A DNA stretch of 64,000 nucleotides from Streptomyces sp. DH-12. Lineage in GTDB: Bacteria; Actinomycetota; Actinomycetes; Streptomycetales; Streptomycetaceae. Both the position numbers and the translations under genes were made by a program. The notes beneath the pieces were generated by a model. The model was not told the DNA's origin. It was given only the letters and a program-made list of their open reading frames with translations, and ran no database searches. Numbering within the stretch: the first letter of the stretch is position 1; each line of letters begins with the position of its first letter. Location of the stretch: positions 2,510,501 to 2,574,500 of the forward strand of contig NZ_PPFB01000001.1 in assembly GCF_002899455.1 (NCBI RefSeq), read 5' to 3'. Positions 50,942 to 59,452 of the stretch are shown here, piece by piece.

Positions 50942-51709
50942 TCACAGGAACTTCGCCTTGCCGGGGCCTTCCTCCACGAAGCTGCGCATGCCCCGCTCGC
51001 GGTCCTCCGTGGCGAACAGACCCGCGAACCAGTTGCGTTCCACCGCGAGTCCGGTGTCGATGTCCGTCTCCAGCCCGGTGTCGACCGACTCCTTGGCCGC
51101 CCGCAGCGCGATCGCCGGCCCTTGTGCCAGCTTCGCGGCCCAGGCGTGGGCCTGGGCGTAGACCTCGTCGGCGGGGACCACACGGTCCACCAGGCCGAGG
51201 GACAGCGCCTCGTCGGCCCGCACCTGACGGCCGGTGAAGATCAGGTCCTTGGCCTTGGACGGGCCGATCAGCCGGGCCAGCCGCTGGGTGCCGCCCGCGC
51301 CCGGGATCAGGCCGAGCAGGATCTCGGGCTGGCCGAGCTTGGCGTTCTCCCCGGCGATGCGGTAGTCGGCGCACAGGGCGAGCTCGCAGCCCCCGCCCAG
51401 CGCGTATCCGGTGACGGCGGCCACGACCGGCTTGGGGATGCGGGCGACGGCGGTGAAGGAGTCCTGGAGGGCGCGGGCGCGCAGGACCATCGCCGTGTGG
51501 TCCATGGCCTGCATCTCCTTGATGTCCGCGCCCGCCGCGAACACCTTCTCGCCGCCGTGGATCACCACGGCGCGCACGTCCTCGCGGCGCGTGGCCTCCT
51601 CGGCGAGCTCCTTCAGACGGTCCTGCGTGGCGACGTCCAGCGCGTTCATGGGCGGGCGGTCCAGGCGCAGCGTGCCGACGCCCTCGGCGACTTCGAGATG
51701 TACGGTCAT
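50942..51709 (-). CDS. Enoyl-CoA hydratase/isomerase family protein
   Basis: A 255-aa protein, ATG at 51709. Crotonase signatures: FAAGADIKEM forms the oxyanion/CoA site, ALGGGCELALCADYRIA carries the first catalytic Glu, and GQPEILLGLIPGAGGTQRL carries the second. Both Glu residues of a true hydratase are present. It would hydrate trans-2-enoyl-CoA in fatty-acid beta-oxidation. It is monocistronic here; repeats and a terminator follow on its upstream side. Confidence 0.9.
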   Translation of the reverse strand: MTVHLEVAEGVGTLRLDRPPMNALDVATQDRLKELAEEATRREDVRAVVIHGGEKVFAAGADIKEMQAMDHTAMVLRARALQDSFTAVARIPKPVVAAVTGYALGGGCELALCADYRIAGENAKLGQPEILLGLIPGAGGTQRLARLIGPSKAKDLIFTGRQVRADEALSLGLVDRVVPADEVYAQAHAWAAKLAQGPAIALRAAKESVDTGLETDIDTGLAVERNWFAGLFATEDRERGMRSFVEEGPGKAKFL

Positions 51710-51721
51710 GGCAGCAGGTTA

Positions 51722-51840
51722 ACGGTGACTAACGGCTGGCGAGCCGGCGCCGTGGCTCACACCCGTGCCGGGGGTCCGGGGGTCGCCCCCGGGCAAGCAC
51801 AGCACGGTGACCAACGGCTGGCGAGCCGGCGCCGTGGCTC
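51722..51840. repeat. Intergenic direct repeat, 37 bp at 82-bp offset
   Basis: 51722-51758 recurs at 51804-51840 with a single mismatch (28 bp of perfect match at the end). It lies between the enoyl-CoA hydratase start and the terminator of the L,D-transpeptidase gene, so a duplicated leader or promoter segment is possible. Confidence 0.8.
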
Positions 51841-51860
51841 GCGCCCGCAGGGGTACGACA

Positions 51861-51888
51861 ACGGCCCCGGTGCGGACACCGGGGCCGT
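51861..51888. terminator. Terminator hairpin of the first L,D-transpeptidase gene
   Basis: Perfect 12-bp stem ACGGCCCCGGTG/CACCGGGGCCGT with a CGGA loop, 20 nt past the stop at 51908 (minus strand). Confidence 0.8.
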
Positions 51889-51907
51889 GGGCCGGGAAGC
51901 GGGCGTC

Positions 51908-53152
51908 CTACGCCTTCCACTTCTCCCAGGACATGTTCCAGCCGTTGAGGCCGTTGTCCGGGGCGATCACGGCGTCGTCGGAGTTCTTCACCTCGACCAC
52001 GTCACCGATCAGCGAGTTGTCGAAGAACCAGGCCCCCGGGGCCTTCTTGTCCCAGCCGCCCTGCACGTCGCGCAGACCGATGCAGCCGTGGCTGGCGTTG
52101 CGGTTGCCGAAGGCGTCGCCGCCCCAGTAGTTGCCGTGGATGAAGGTGCCGGAGGTGGACAGGCGCATGGCGTGCGGGACGTCCTCGATGTCGTACTCGC
52201 CGGCGTAGCCGACCGTCTCGCCGTTCATGCGGGTGACCTTCAGCTTCTCGCTGATGACCATCTTGCCGTTCCAGGTCTCGTAGCCCGGGGCTCCGGTGGT
52301 GACCGGGATCTTCTTGATCACCTTGCCGTCGCGGATCACCTTCATGGTGTGCTTCTTGGCGTCGACCACGGAGATCTGGCTGCGGCCGACGGTGAAGGAG
52401 ACCGTCTTGGCCTGCTCACCGTAGACGCCGTCGCGGCCCTCGACGCCGTCGAGGTCGAGGTCGACGGTGACCTTGGTGCCGGCCTTCCAGTACTTCTCGG
52501 GGCGGAAGTCGAGGCGGTCGTTGCCGAACCAGTGGCCCTCGACCTCGACGGCCGGCTCGGTGGTGATGCGGATGGCCTTCTCGACGTCCTCGGGGTGGGT
52601 GATGCCCCGGGTGAAGCGGAGGGAGAAGGGCATTCCGACGCCGACGGTGGAGCCGTCCTCGGGGGTGAAGTGCCCGAGGAAGGTCTTCTTCGGCGTCAGG
52701 GTGGTGAAGCGGGAGTCCTGCGAGGTGGCGCGGCCCTCGGCGTCCTCGGCGACCGCGTGCACCGTGTAGGTGGTGGAGGCGGCCAGGTGGGTGGACGGCG
52801 TCCAGGAGGCGCCGTCCCTGGATATCGCGCCCTCGACGGCCTCGCCCTCGGCGTTCTTGACGACGACCTCGGTGAGCTTGCCCCGGGCGGCCGTCACCTT
52901 CAGCTCGCCGCTGGTCCCGACCGACGTGGCGCCGTCGCGCGGGGCGATGGCGACCACGGCCTCGGACTGCGTGCTGCGCGCCGCCGTGGAGTCCTTGCCC
53001 TTGCCCTTGCCGTCGCCCGGGCCTGAGGCCGGCTCCGATCCCCCGCCGCCGCAGGCGGTGACCGCCAGCATCACCCCGAGTGCCAGCGCCGCGAACTTCC
53101 TGCCGCCGCGCCGCGCGCCCACCGGCGCCCCCGATATCGGCCCCACGTTCAC
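51908..53152 (-). CDS. Lipoprotein L,D-transpeptidase, copy 1
   Basis: A 414-aa protein. GTG at 53152 has GGGGAG 6 nt upstream. A signal peptide ends in the lipobox VTAC followed by Gly and Ser, so it is a membrane-anchored lipoprotein. Two Ig-like beta domains (residues about 60-270) precede a YkuD catalytic domain with HGNYWGG...ASHGCIGLRD, the His and Cys of the active site, and a C-terminal Trp-rich tail. These enzymes form 3-3 cross-links in peptidoglycan. It is the first of two tandem paralogues. Confidence 0.92.
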   Translation of the reverse strand: MNVGPISGAPVGARRGGRKFAALALGVMLAVTACGGGGSEPASGPGDGKGKGKDSTAARSTQSEAVVAIAPRDGATSVGTSGELKVTAARGKLTEVVVKNAEGEAVEGAISRDGASWTPSTHLAASTTYTVHAVAEDAEGRATSQDSRFTTLTPKKTFLGHFTPEDGSTVGVGMPFSLRFTRGITHPEDVEKAIRITTEPAVEVEGHWFGNDRLDFRPEKYWKAGTKVTVDLDLDGVEGRDGVYGEQAKTVSFTVGRSQISVVDAKKHTMKVIRDGKVIKKIPVTTGAPGYETWNGKMVISEKLKVTRMNGETVGYAGEYDIEDVPHAMRLSTSGTFIHGNYWGGDAFGNRNASHGCIGLRDVQGGWDKKAPGAWFFDNSLIGDVVEVKNSDDAVIAPDNGLNGWNMSWEKWKA

Positions 53153-53303
53153 TTGTTTCTCCCCTCGGCGGGTCTGACCGGACCCGGCCCCCCAGTGCGC
53201 CTCTCGCGCACACCGCGCATGGTAACCACAGGCCAGGGGCGTGGAAGACGGCGGTTCCGTCACCGTTCCGTTCCAAGTTCACGGCCCGCCGAGGGCGGTA
53301 CGG

Positions 53304-54530
53304 TCAGCGGCGGTTCACCGCGCTGCCCGCCTTCCACTCCTTCCAGTCCATGTTCCAGCCGCCGAGGCCGTTGTCCGGCGCGACCGTGCGGTCCTCGCTG
53401 TTGACCACCTCGACGACGTCGCCGATCAGGCTGCGGTCGAAGAACCAGCCCGCCGGGGTGTCCGCGCTGCCGCCCTTCACGTCGCGCAGGCCGACGCAGC
53501 CGTGGCTGACGTTGCCGCTTCCGAACACCTCGGGCGCCGCCCAGTAGTTGCCGTGCAGGAAGGTGCCGGAGCTGGTCAGCCGGATGGCGTGCGGGACGTC
53601 GGGGATGTCGTACTCGCCGCCGAAGCCGACCGTGCGGCTGTTCATGCGGGTGACCTCGAGCATCTCGGTGATCACCATTTTGCCGTTGTACGTGGGCGTC
53701 CTGGCCGCGCCCGCCGTGACCGGCACGGTGGCGAGCAGTTCCCCGTCCCGGCGGACCCGCATGGTGTGGGCGGCGGCGTCGACCACGGACACCTGGCTGC
53801 GGCCGACGGTGAAGGTGAAGGTGCGGCGCTGCAGGCCGTAGACGCCGGGCGCGCCCTCGACGTCGCGCAGGTCCAGGTCGACGGTGACCTCGGTGCCGGG
53901 CTTCCAGTAGTGCTCGGGGCGGAAGTCGAGCCGGGTGCCGCCGAACCAGTGGGGCCGGATCTCGACGGCGGGCCGTGCGGTGACCCGGACCGCGCGTTCC
54001 ACGGCCGCGCGGCGGGTGATCTTCCGGTTGAACTCCAGGGAGACGATCATCCCGGTGCCGACGGTGGAGCGGTCCTCGGGGGCGACGTAGCCGATGAAGC
54101 GTTCCTCCGGGACGTGCGTGGTGAAGGTGGTGCGCCGGGCAGAGCGGCGTCCCTCGCCGTCGACGGCGACGGCGTCGACCGTGTACTTCGCGGCGAGCGC
54201 CAGCCGTTCGTCGTCCGGCTTCCAGGTGCGCCCGTCGCCGGAGACGCGACCCGGGACGGGCGACTCGCGCGCGTCCTGCGACACGACCGCCCTCACCGAC
54301 TCCAGCCGGCCCTCCGCCACCCGCACCCGCAGGTGCTCGCCGGGGCGGACGCCGGTGCTGCCGTCGCGTGGGGACACCTGGACGACGTCCCCGCGCCCCG
54401 GCGGCCCGAACACCCCCGGAACGGGACCCTCCGGGCTGCACCCGGCCGTCGCGGCCAGCAGTCCTGTCCCTGTCACCACGACGGCCAGCGCGGCCCTCGC
54501 GCGCCGTGCGCGCCCTTGTACGTGCCTCAC
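53304..54530 (-). CDS. Lipoprotein L,D-transpeptidase, copy 2
   Basis: A 408-aa paralogue of the adjacent gene, GTG at 54530 with a weak ribosome site. The lipobox is ATAGC. Ig-like domains and the YkuD site HGNYWAA...VSHGCVGLRD are conserved, as is the WNMDWKEWK tail. The catalytic domain is close to copy 1 while the N-terminal region is more diverged, consistent with an old tandem duplication. It is divergent from glgX. Confidence 0.9.
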   Translation of the reverse strand: MRHVQGRARRARAALAVVVTGTGLLAATAGCSPEGPVPGVFGPPGRGDVVQVSPRDGSTGVRPGEHLRVRVAEGRLESVRAVVSQDARESPVPGRVSGDGRTWKPDDERLALAAKYTVDAVAVDGEGRRSARRTTFTTHVPEERFIGYVAPEDRSTVGTGMIVSLEFNRKITRRAAVERAVRVTARPAVEIRPHWFGGTRLDFRPEHYWKPGTEVTVDLDLRDVEGAPGVYGLQRRTFTFTVGRSQVSVVDAAAHTMRVRRDGELLATVPVTAGAARTPTYNGKMVITEMLEVTRMNSRTVGFGGEYDIPDVPHAIRLTSSGTFLHGNYWAAPEVFGSGNVSHGCVGLRDVKGGSADTPAGWFFDRSLIGDVVEVVNSEDRTVAPDNGLGGWNMDWKEWKAGSAVNRR

Positions 54531-54716
54531 GCGGTACCCAACGACGGGCGCCGCCTCCGGGAAACGACCATGCCGCCCCTCGGGGAAACGTGAGTGCGAG
54601 GCGCGCTCTGGGCAGAACTGTGGGAGGACGACGCACCGGGGAGCCGCGGCCGGAGCCGCACGGGCCGTGGCTCCCCTGTCCGCCGTCGTCCCCCACGAGC
54701 CGCGGGAGGCTGACAG

Positions 54717-56969
54717 GTGTCCAGCGCAGCCGAGCAGGAGGCGGTGGCCGGAGAGCGGGCCACCGGGGACGGGCGTCCGGCCGTCGTCGTGAACGGCGCA
54801 CGGCCGGCGCGGCCCGCGCCCACGGTGCCCGTCCGGCCGGGCCGGCCGACGCCGCTGGGCGCCCGGTTCCGCACCGGCCCGGACGGGGTGGCGGGGACCA
54901 ACTTCGCGCTCTGGGCGGGCGGGGCGGAGGGGGTGGAGCTGTGCCTGTTCGACGAGCACGGCCGGGAGAGCCGGGCCCGGCTGACCGAGCTGACGCACGG
55001 CATCTGGCACGGCTTCGTGCCGGGGGTGCTGCCCGGGCAGCGGTACGGCTACCGGGTGCACGGCCGCTGGGACCCGTGGACCGGCGGGCGCTGGAACCCG
55101 GCGAAGCTGCTGCTCGACCCGTACGCCCGGGCCGTCGACGGCGACTTCGTGCTGCCGCCCGAGGTGTACGGGCACGTCCGCGACTGGCCGGAGCAGCATG
55201 TCGCGGACACCGTGCGCGACGACCGGGACTCGGCGCCGTTCGTGCCGAAGGGCGTGGTCGTCCACGACGACGACGACTGGGCGGACGACCGGCGGCCGAA
55301 GACGCCGTGGGCCGACTCGGTCATCTACGAGCTGCACGTGCGCGGCTTCACCATGCGCCACCCGGACGTCCCGGAGGAGCTGCGCGGCACCTACGCCGGG
55401 CTGGCGCACCCGGCGGCGATCGAGCACCTGGTGCGACTGGGGGTGACGGCGGTCGAGCTGCTGCCGGTGCACCAGTTCGCGCACGAGGACCACCTGCTGC
55501 GCCGGGGCCTGCGCAACTACTGGGGTTACAACTCCATCGGCTACTTCGCCCCGCACGCCGCCTACGCGGCCTCGGGGACGGCCGGGCAGCAGGTCGGCGA
55601 GTTCAAGCGGATGGTGCGGGCACTGCACGCGGCCGGCATCGAGGTGATCCTCGACGTCGTCTACAACCACACCGCCGAGGCGGGCGAGCTGGGCCCCACG
55701 CTGTCGCTGAAGGGCGTCGACAACCGCGGCTACTACCGCCTCCAGCCGGACGCCCGCCGCTACGCCGACTACACCGGCTGCGGCAACACCCTGCACGTGG
55801 TGCAGCCGCACGTGCTGCGGCTGATCACGGACTCGCTGCGCTACTGGGTGACGGAGATGGGCGTCGACGGCTTCCGCTTCGACCTGGCGGCGGCGCTGGC
55901 CCGTTCCATGCACGACGTGGACATGCTGTCGCCGTTCCTCGCGGTGATCGCGCAGGACCCGGTGCTGCGCCGGGTGAAGCTGATAGCGGAGCCGTGGGAC
56001 GTCGGCTCCGGCGGCTACCAGGTGGGTGCCTTCCCTCCCCTGTGGACGGAGTGGAACGACCGCTACCGGGACGCGGTGCGGGACTTCTGGCGGCACGCGC
56101 TGCCGGACGTGCGGGAGATGGGCTACCGGCTGTCCGGGTCCAGCGACCTGTACGCCTGGGGCGGGCGGCGGCCGTACGCCTCGGTCAACTTCGTCACCGC
56201 GCACGACGGTTTCACCCTGCGCGACCTGGTGTCGTACGACCGCAAGCACAACGAGGCCAACGGGGAGGGGAACCGCGACGGCACGGACGACAACCGGTCG
56301 TGGAACTGCGGCGCGGAGGGCGAGACGGACGACGGGGACGTGCGCGCCCTGCGGCGGCGGCAGCTGCGGAACCTGCTGACGACGCTGCTGCTGTCGACGG
56401 GCGTGCCGATGCTGGTGGCCGGCGACGAGATGGGCCGCACCCAGCGCGGCAACAACAACGCCTACTGCCAGGACAGCGAGATCGGCTGGGTGGACTGGAG
56501 CCTGCGGGACGACCCGGAGTGGCGGCCGCTGTTCGCGCTGGCCTCGCGGCTGATCGCGCTGCGCCACCGGCACCCGGTGCTGCGCCGCCGCTCGTTCTTC
56601 TCCGGCCGGGCGCACTCCGCGGACGGGCTGCGGGACCTGGCCTGGTTCACCCCGCACGGCCGGGAGATGACCGAGGGCGACTGGTACGCGCCGGCCGCCA
56701 CGCTCGGCATGTACCTCTCCGGCCGGGACATCCCGGGACGCGACGAGCAGGGCGTGCCGGTGCTCGACGACAGCTTCCTGGCCGTCCTGCACGCGGGCGC
56801 GGACCCGGTCGGCTTCCTGCTGCCGGGGCCGCCGTGGGCCGAGCGGTACGAGGTGGTCGTCGACACCTCACGGGAGGAGCAGGACCGGGCGCCCGGCGTG
56901 GTGCACCGCGCGGGGGCGCCGGTCACCGTGCCGGGGCGGTCGGTGCTGCTGCTGCGGGTGCTGCCCTGA
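54717..56969 (+). CDS. glgX: Glycogen debranching enzyme GlgX
   Basis: A 750-aa protein, GTG at 54717 with GGGAGG 7 nt upstream. An N-terminal CBM48-like domain (FALWAGGAEGVELCLFDEHG) is followed by the GH13 barrel with WGYNSIGYF, ILDVVYNHT, VDGFRFDLAAAL (nucleophile Asp), LIAEPWD (acid Glu) and VTAHDGFT. It hydrolyses alpha-1,6 branch points of limit-dextrin glycogen. About 40 residues of Ala/Pro/Arg-rich extension precede the usual start, so a later start is possible. Confidence 0.95.
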   Translation: MSSAAEQEAVAGERATGDGRPAVVVNGARPARPAPTVPVRPGRPTPLGARFRTGPDGVAGTNFALWAGGAEGVELCLFDEHGRESRARLTELTHGIWHGFVPGVLPGQRYGYRVHGRWDPWTGGRWNPAKLLLDPYARAVDGDFVLPPEVYGHVRDWPEQHVADTVRDDRDSAPFVPKGVVVHDDDDWADDRRPKTPWADSVIYELHVRGFTMRHPDVPEELRGTYAGLAHPAAIEHLVRLGVTAVELLPVHQFAHEDHLLRRGLRNYWGYNSIGYFAPHAAYAASGTAGQQVGEFKRMVRALHAAGIEVILDVVYNHTAEAGELGPTLSLKGVDNRGYYRLQPDARRYADYTGCGNTLHVVQPHVLRLITDSLRYWVTEMGVDGFRFDLAAALARSMHDVDMLSPFLAVIAQDPVLRRVKLIAEPWDVGSGGYQVGAFPPLWTEWNDRYRDAVRDFWRHALPDVREMGYRLSGSSDLYAWGGRRPYASVNFVTAHDGFTLRDLVSYDRKHNEANGEGNRDGTDDNRSWNCGAEGETDDGDVRALRRRQLRNLLTTLLLSTGVPMLVAGDEMGRTQRGNNNAYCQDSEIGWVDWSLRDDPEWRPLFALASRLIALRHRHPVLRRRSFFSGRAHSADGLRDLAWFTPHGREMTEGDWYAPAATLGMYLSGRDIPGRDEQGVPVLDDSFLAVLHAGADPVGFLLPGPPWAERYEVVVDTSREEQDRAPGVVHRAGAPVTVPGRSVLLLRVLP

Positions 56970-56993
56970 CGTCCGGCGTGCGCAGGCGCGCGG

Positions 56994-57444
56994 TCAGCCG
57001 AGGATGCCCCGGTCGTACGCCGTCGCCGCGGCCGCCGCCCGGTCCTTGGCGCCCAGCTCGGCGAAGATGTGCGTCAGACGTGTCTCGGAGACCCGGCCGT
57101 TCGGCGAGCGGGCGCCGGCCGGCGGGGCGGGGGTGGAAGGAGGCGCGGAGCTCCGGGGTCTCGCGGACGGTCGGCTCGGGCTGGAGTCCGCTCTGCTGGA
57201 GCTGCGCGCCGAGGATGCGGGTGACCTCCTCGTGGTCGGCGACGGGGCCGAGTCCGGCGGCCCGGACCCGCCCGGCGTCGGGGACGCGCAGGCCTTCCCC
57301 GCACTCCACGGTGGTGGTCCTGCCGGCGTCGCTGGGGCCGTGGATGCCGGAGATCCCGCCCTCGTCGACGGAGAAGGACACCCCGTCGGCGGCGGGCCGG
57401 CCGCCGTAGGCCTTGCGCAGGTCGGTGACGTCGATGACGGACAT
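56994..57444 (-). pseudogene. Decayed ABC-ATPase and LuxR-type fragments
   Basis: From the ATG at 57444 the frame reads an ABC-ATPase N terminus (VTDLRKAYGG..., GVSFSVDEG, GPSDAGRTTTVECGEGLRVPDAGRV). Its Walker A is broken: GPSDAGRTT for GPNGAGKTT, Lys replaced by Arg. Coding similarity stops near 57135. The other frame then ends in SPNGRVSETRLTHIFAELGAKDRAAAAATAYDRGILG, split here at residue 20, a GerE/LuxR DNA-binding helix-turn-helix C terminus (stop at 56994). Two unrelated gene remnants thus appear joined by deletion. Confidence 0.65.
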
Positions 57445-57664
57445 GACGGCCGGTGTTCCGGCGGGCGCGGTGCGCGGACACCGGCCGTCGCGCTCGACCG
57501 CGCATCGTCCGATCGGCCGATGGAGTGGTACGGCTCCCCGGTCCGCGGCGCCCGTTCACCGGGGCACGGCCGCCCGGCGGCGCAGGTCGTAGGTCCCGGG
57601 ACCGAGGCGGACCGGGCCGGAATTCGGTGGGCAGCGACAGTGGCGAACCGTACTCTCACTGCTG

Positions 57665-59452
57665 ATGCCCACTACACCTTCTCCCCGGGAACCCCGCTCC
57701 ACCGTGCGGACGCTGCTGCGGCTGTGGCCGTACGTGCGCCCCGTGCGGGCGCGCCTGTTCACCGCCGCGTTCATCGCCGTCCTGGCGTCCTGCATCGGGC
57801 TGGTCATCCCGCTCGTGCTGAAGTGGATGGTCGACGGGCCGATCGCCGACCGGGACCCGGCGGGGGTGTGGCTCGGCGCGCTGTACCTGCTGCTGCTCGG
57901 GCTGGCGGAGGCGCTGCTGTTCGGGGTGCGGCGCTGGCTGGTGGCTCGGCCGCTGTCGCACGTCGAGGCGGAGATGCGGGCCGGCCTGTACCGGCATCTG
58001 CAGCGGCTGCCGATCGCGTTCCACGACCGCTGGCCCTCGGGGCAGTTGCTGTCACGGGCCACCACGGACCTGATGCTGCTGCGCATGTTCCTGGCGTTCC
58101 CGCTGACGTTCCTGCTGGTCAACGGGGTGACGATCCTGGTCGGCGTGATCATCATGCTGGTCCAGGACTGGACGCTGGGGCTGGTCATCCTGGTGCCCGC
58201 GGTGCCGGTGCTGATCACCTGCGTGGTGTTCGAGAAGCGGTACTCGAGCGCGGCGCGGCAGGCGCAGGACCAGGTGGGCGATCTGACGACCGTGGTCGAG
58301 GAGAGCGTGCTCGGCATCCGGATCATCAAGGGGTTCGGCCGGCACCGCAGCCAGGCGCGGGCGTTCCGGGAGCTGTCGGGGAAGCTGCGGGGCACGGAGC
58401 TGCACAAGGCGCGGCTGCTGGCGACGATCCTCGGCGTGATCGTGACCCTGCCCGAACTGGCCATCGGGGCGGCGCTGGTGCTGGGCGCGGTGCAGGTGGC
58501 GGACGGCTCGCTGTCGGCGGGCACGTTGGTGGCGTTCCTGTCCACGGCGCTGGCGCTGCGCTGGCCGGTGGACTCGATCGGCTTCCTGCTGGCGATGAGC
58601 CAGGAGGCGGCGACGGCCACCGAGCGGTACTTCGAGGTGATGGACGCGGAGCCGGAGTCCGGCACCACGGCGTCCGCCGGGAAGCACAGCGGCCCCCGGG
58701 AGGGCGGGCTGCGGTTCGAGAACGTCACCTTCCGCTACCCGGACGCCCCCGAGGGCTCGCCGCCCGTGCTGGACCGCGTCGACCTGCACATCCGGCCCGG
58801 CGAGTCGCTGGCGCTCGTCGGTGCGACCGGCAGCGGCAAGACCACGCTGACCGCGCTCGTGCCCCGGCTGCACGAGGTCACCGAGGGGCGCATCACCCTT
58901 GACGGACGGGACATCACGGCGATGTCCCGGGAGGAGCTGCGCTCCCGCGTGGCCGTCGCCTTCGAGGAGCCGACGCTGTTCTCCGCGACCGTCGGCGAGA
59001 ACGTCCTGATGGGCGGCGGCAGCGGCGAGGAGGACCTGGAGCGCGCGCTGGCCGTCGCCCAGGCCGACTTCGTACACGCGCTGCCGCAGGGCACCGCCAC
59101 CCAGGTCGGCGAGCAGGGCCTGAGCCTGTCCGGCGGGCAGCGGCAGCGGCTCGCGCTCGCCCGCGCGGTCGTGGGGCGCCCCGACTTCCTGGTGCTGGAC
59201 GATCCGCTGTCCGCGCTGGACGTGCACACCGAGGCCGCGGTCGAGGCCGCGCTGCGCCGGGTGCTCGCCGACACCACGGCGCTGATCGTGGCGCACCGGC
59301 CGTCCACGGTGCTGCTCGCCGACCGGGTGGCGCTGCTGTCCGGCGGGCGGATCACGGCGGTCGGCACCCATCACGAACTGCTGCGCGGCAATGCCGAGTA
59401 CGCCCACCTCATGTCGGGCGACCCGGCGGAGGAACTGGAGGAGCAGCGATGA
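57665..59452 (+). CDS. ABC exporter half-transporter with degenerate Walker B
   Basis: A 595-aa protein, ATG at 57665, with no obvious ribosome site (possibly leaderless). Six membrane helices occupy residues about 15-310, then the ATPase domain has GATGSGKTT (Walker A), LSLSGGQRQRLALARA (signature) and FLVLDDPLSALD, where the catalytic Glu is Asp. That change marks the degenerate site of heterodimeric exporters. Its stop overlaps the next start (ATGA), so the two halves are translationally coupled and very probably dimerise. Substrate unknown. Confidence 0.9.
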   Translation: MPTTPSPREPRSTVRTLLRLWPYVRPVRARLFTAAFIAVLASCIGLVIPLVLKWMVDGPIADRDPAGVWLGALYLLLLGLAEALLFGVRRWLVARPLSHVEAEMRAGLYRHLQRLPIAFHDRWPSGQLLSRATTDLMLLRMFLAFPLTFLLVNGVTILVGVIIMLVQDWTLGLVILVPAVPVLITCVVFEKRYSSAARQAQDQVGDLTTVVEESVLGIRIIKGFGRHRSQARAFRELSGKLRGTELHKARLLATILGVIVTLPELAIGAALVLGAVQVADGSLSAGTLVAFLSTALALRWPVDSIGFLLAMSQEAATATERYFEVMDAEPESGTTASAGKHSGPREGGLRFENVTFRYPDAPEGSPPVLDRVDLHIRPGESLALVGATGSGKTTLTALVPRLHEVTEGRITLDGRDITAMSREELRSRVAVAFEEPTLFSATVGENVLMGGGSGEEDLERALAVAQADFVHALPQGTATQVGEQGLSLSGGQRQRLALARAVVGRPDFLVLDDPLSALDVHTEAAVEAALRRVLADTTALIVAHRPSTVLLADRVALLSGGRITAVGTHHELLRGNAEYAHLMSGDPAEELEEQR

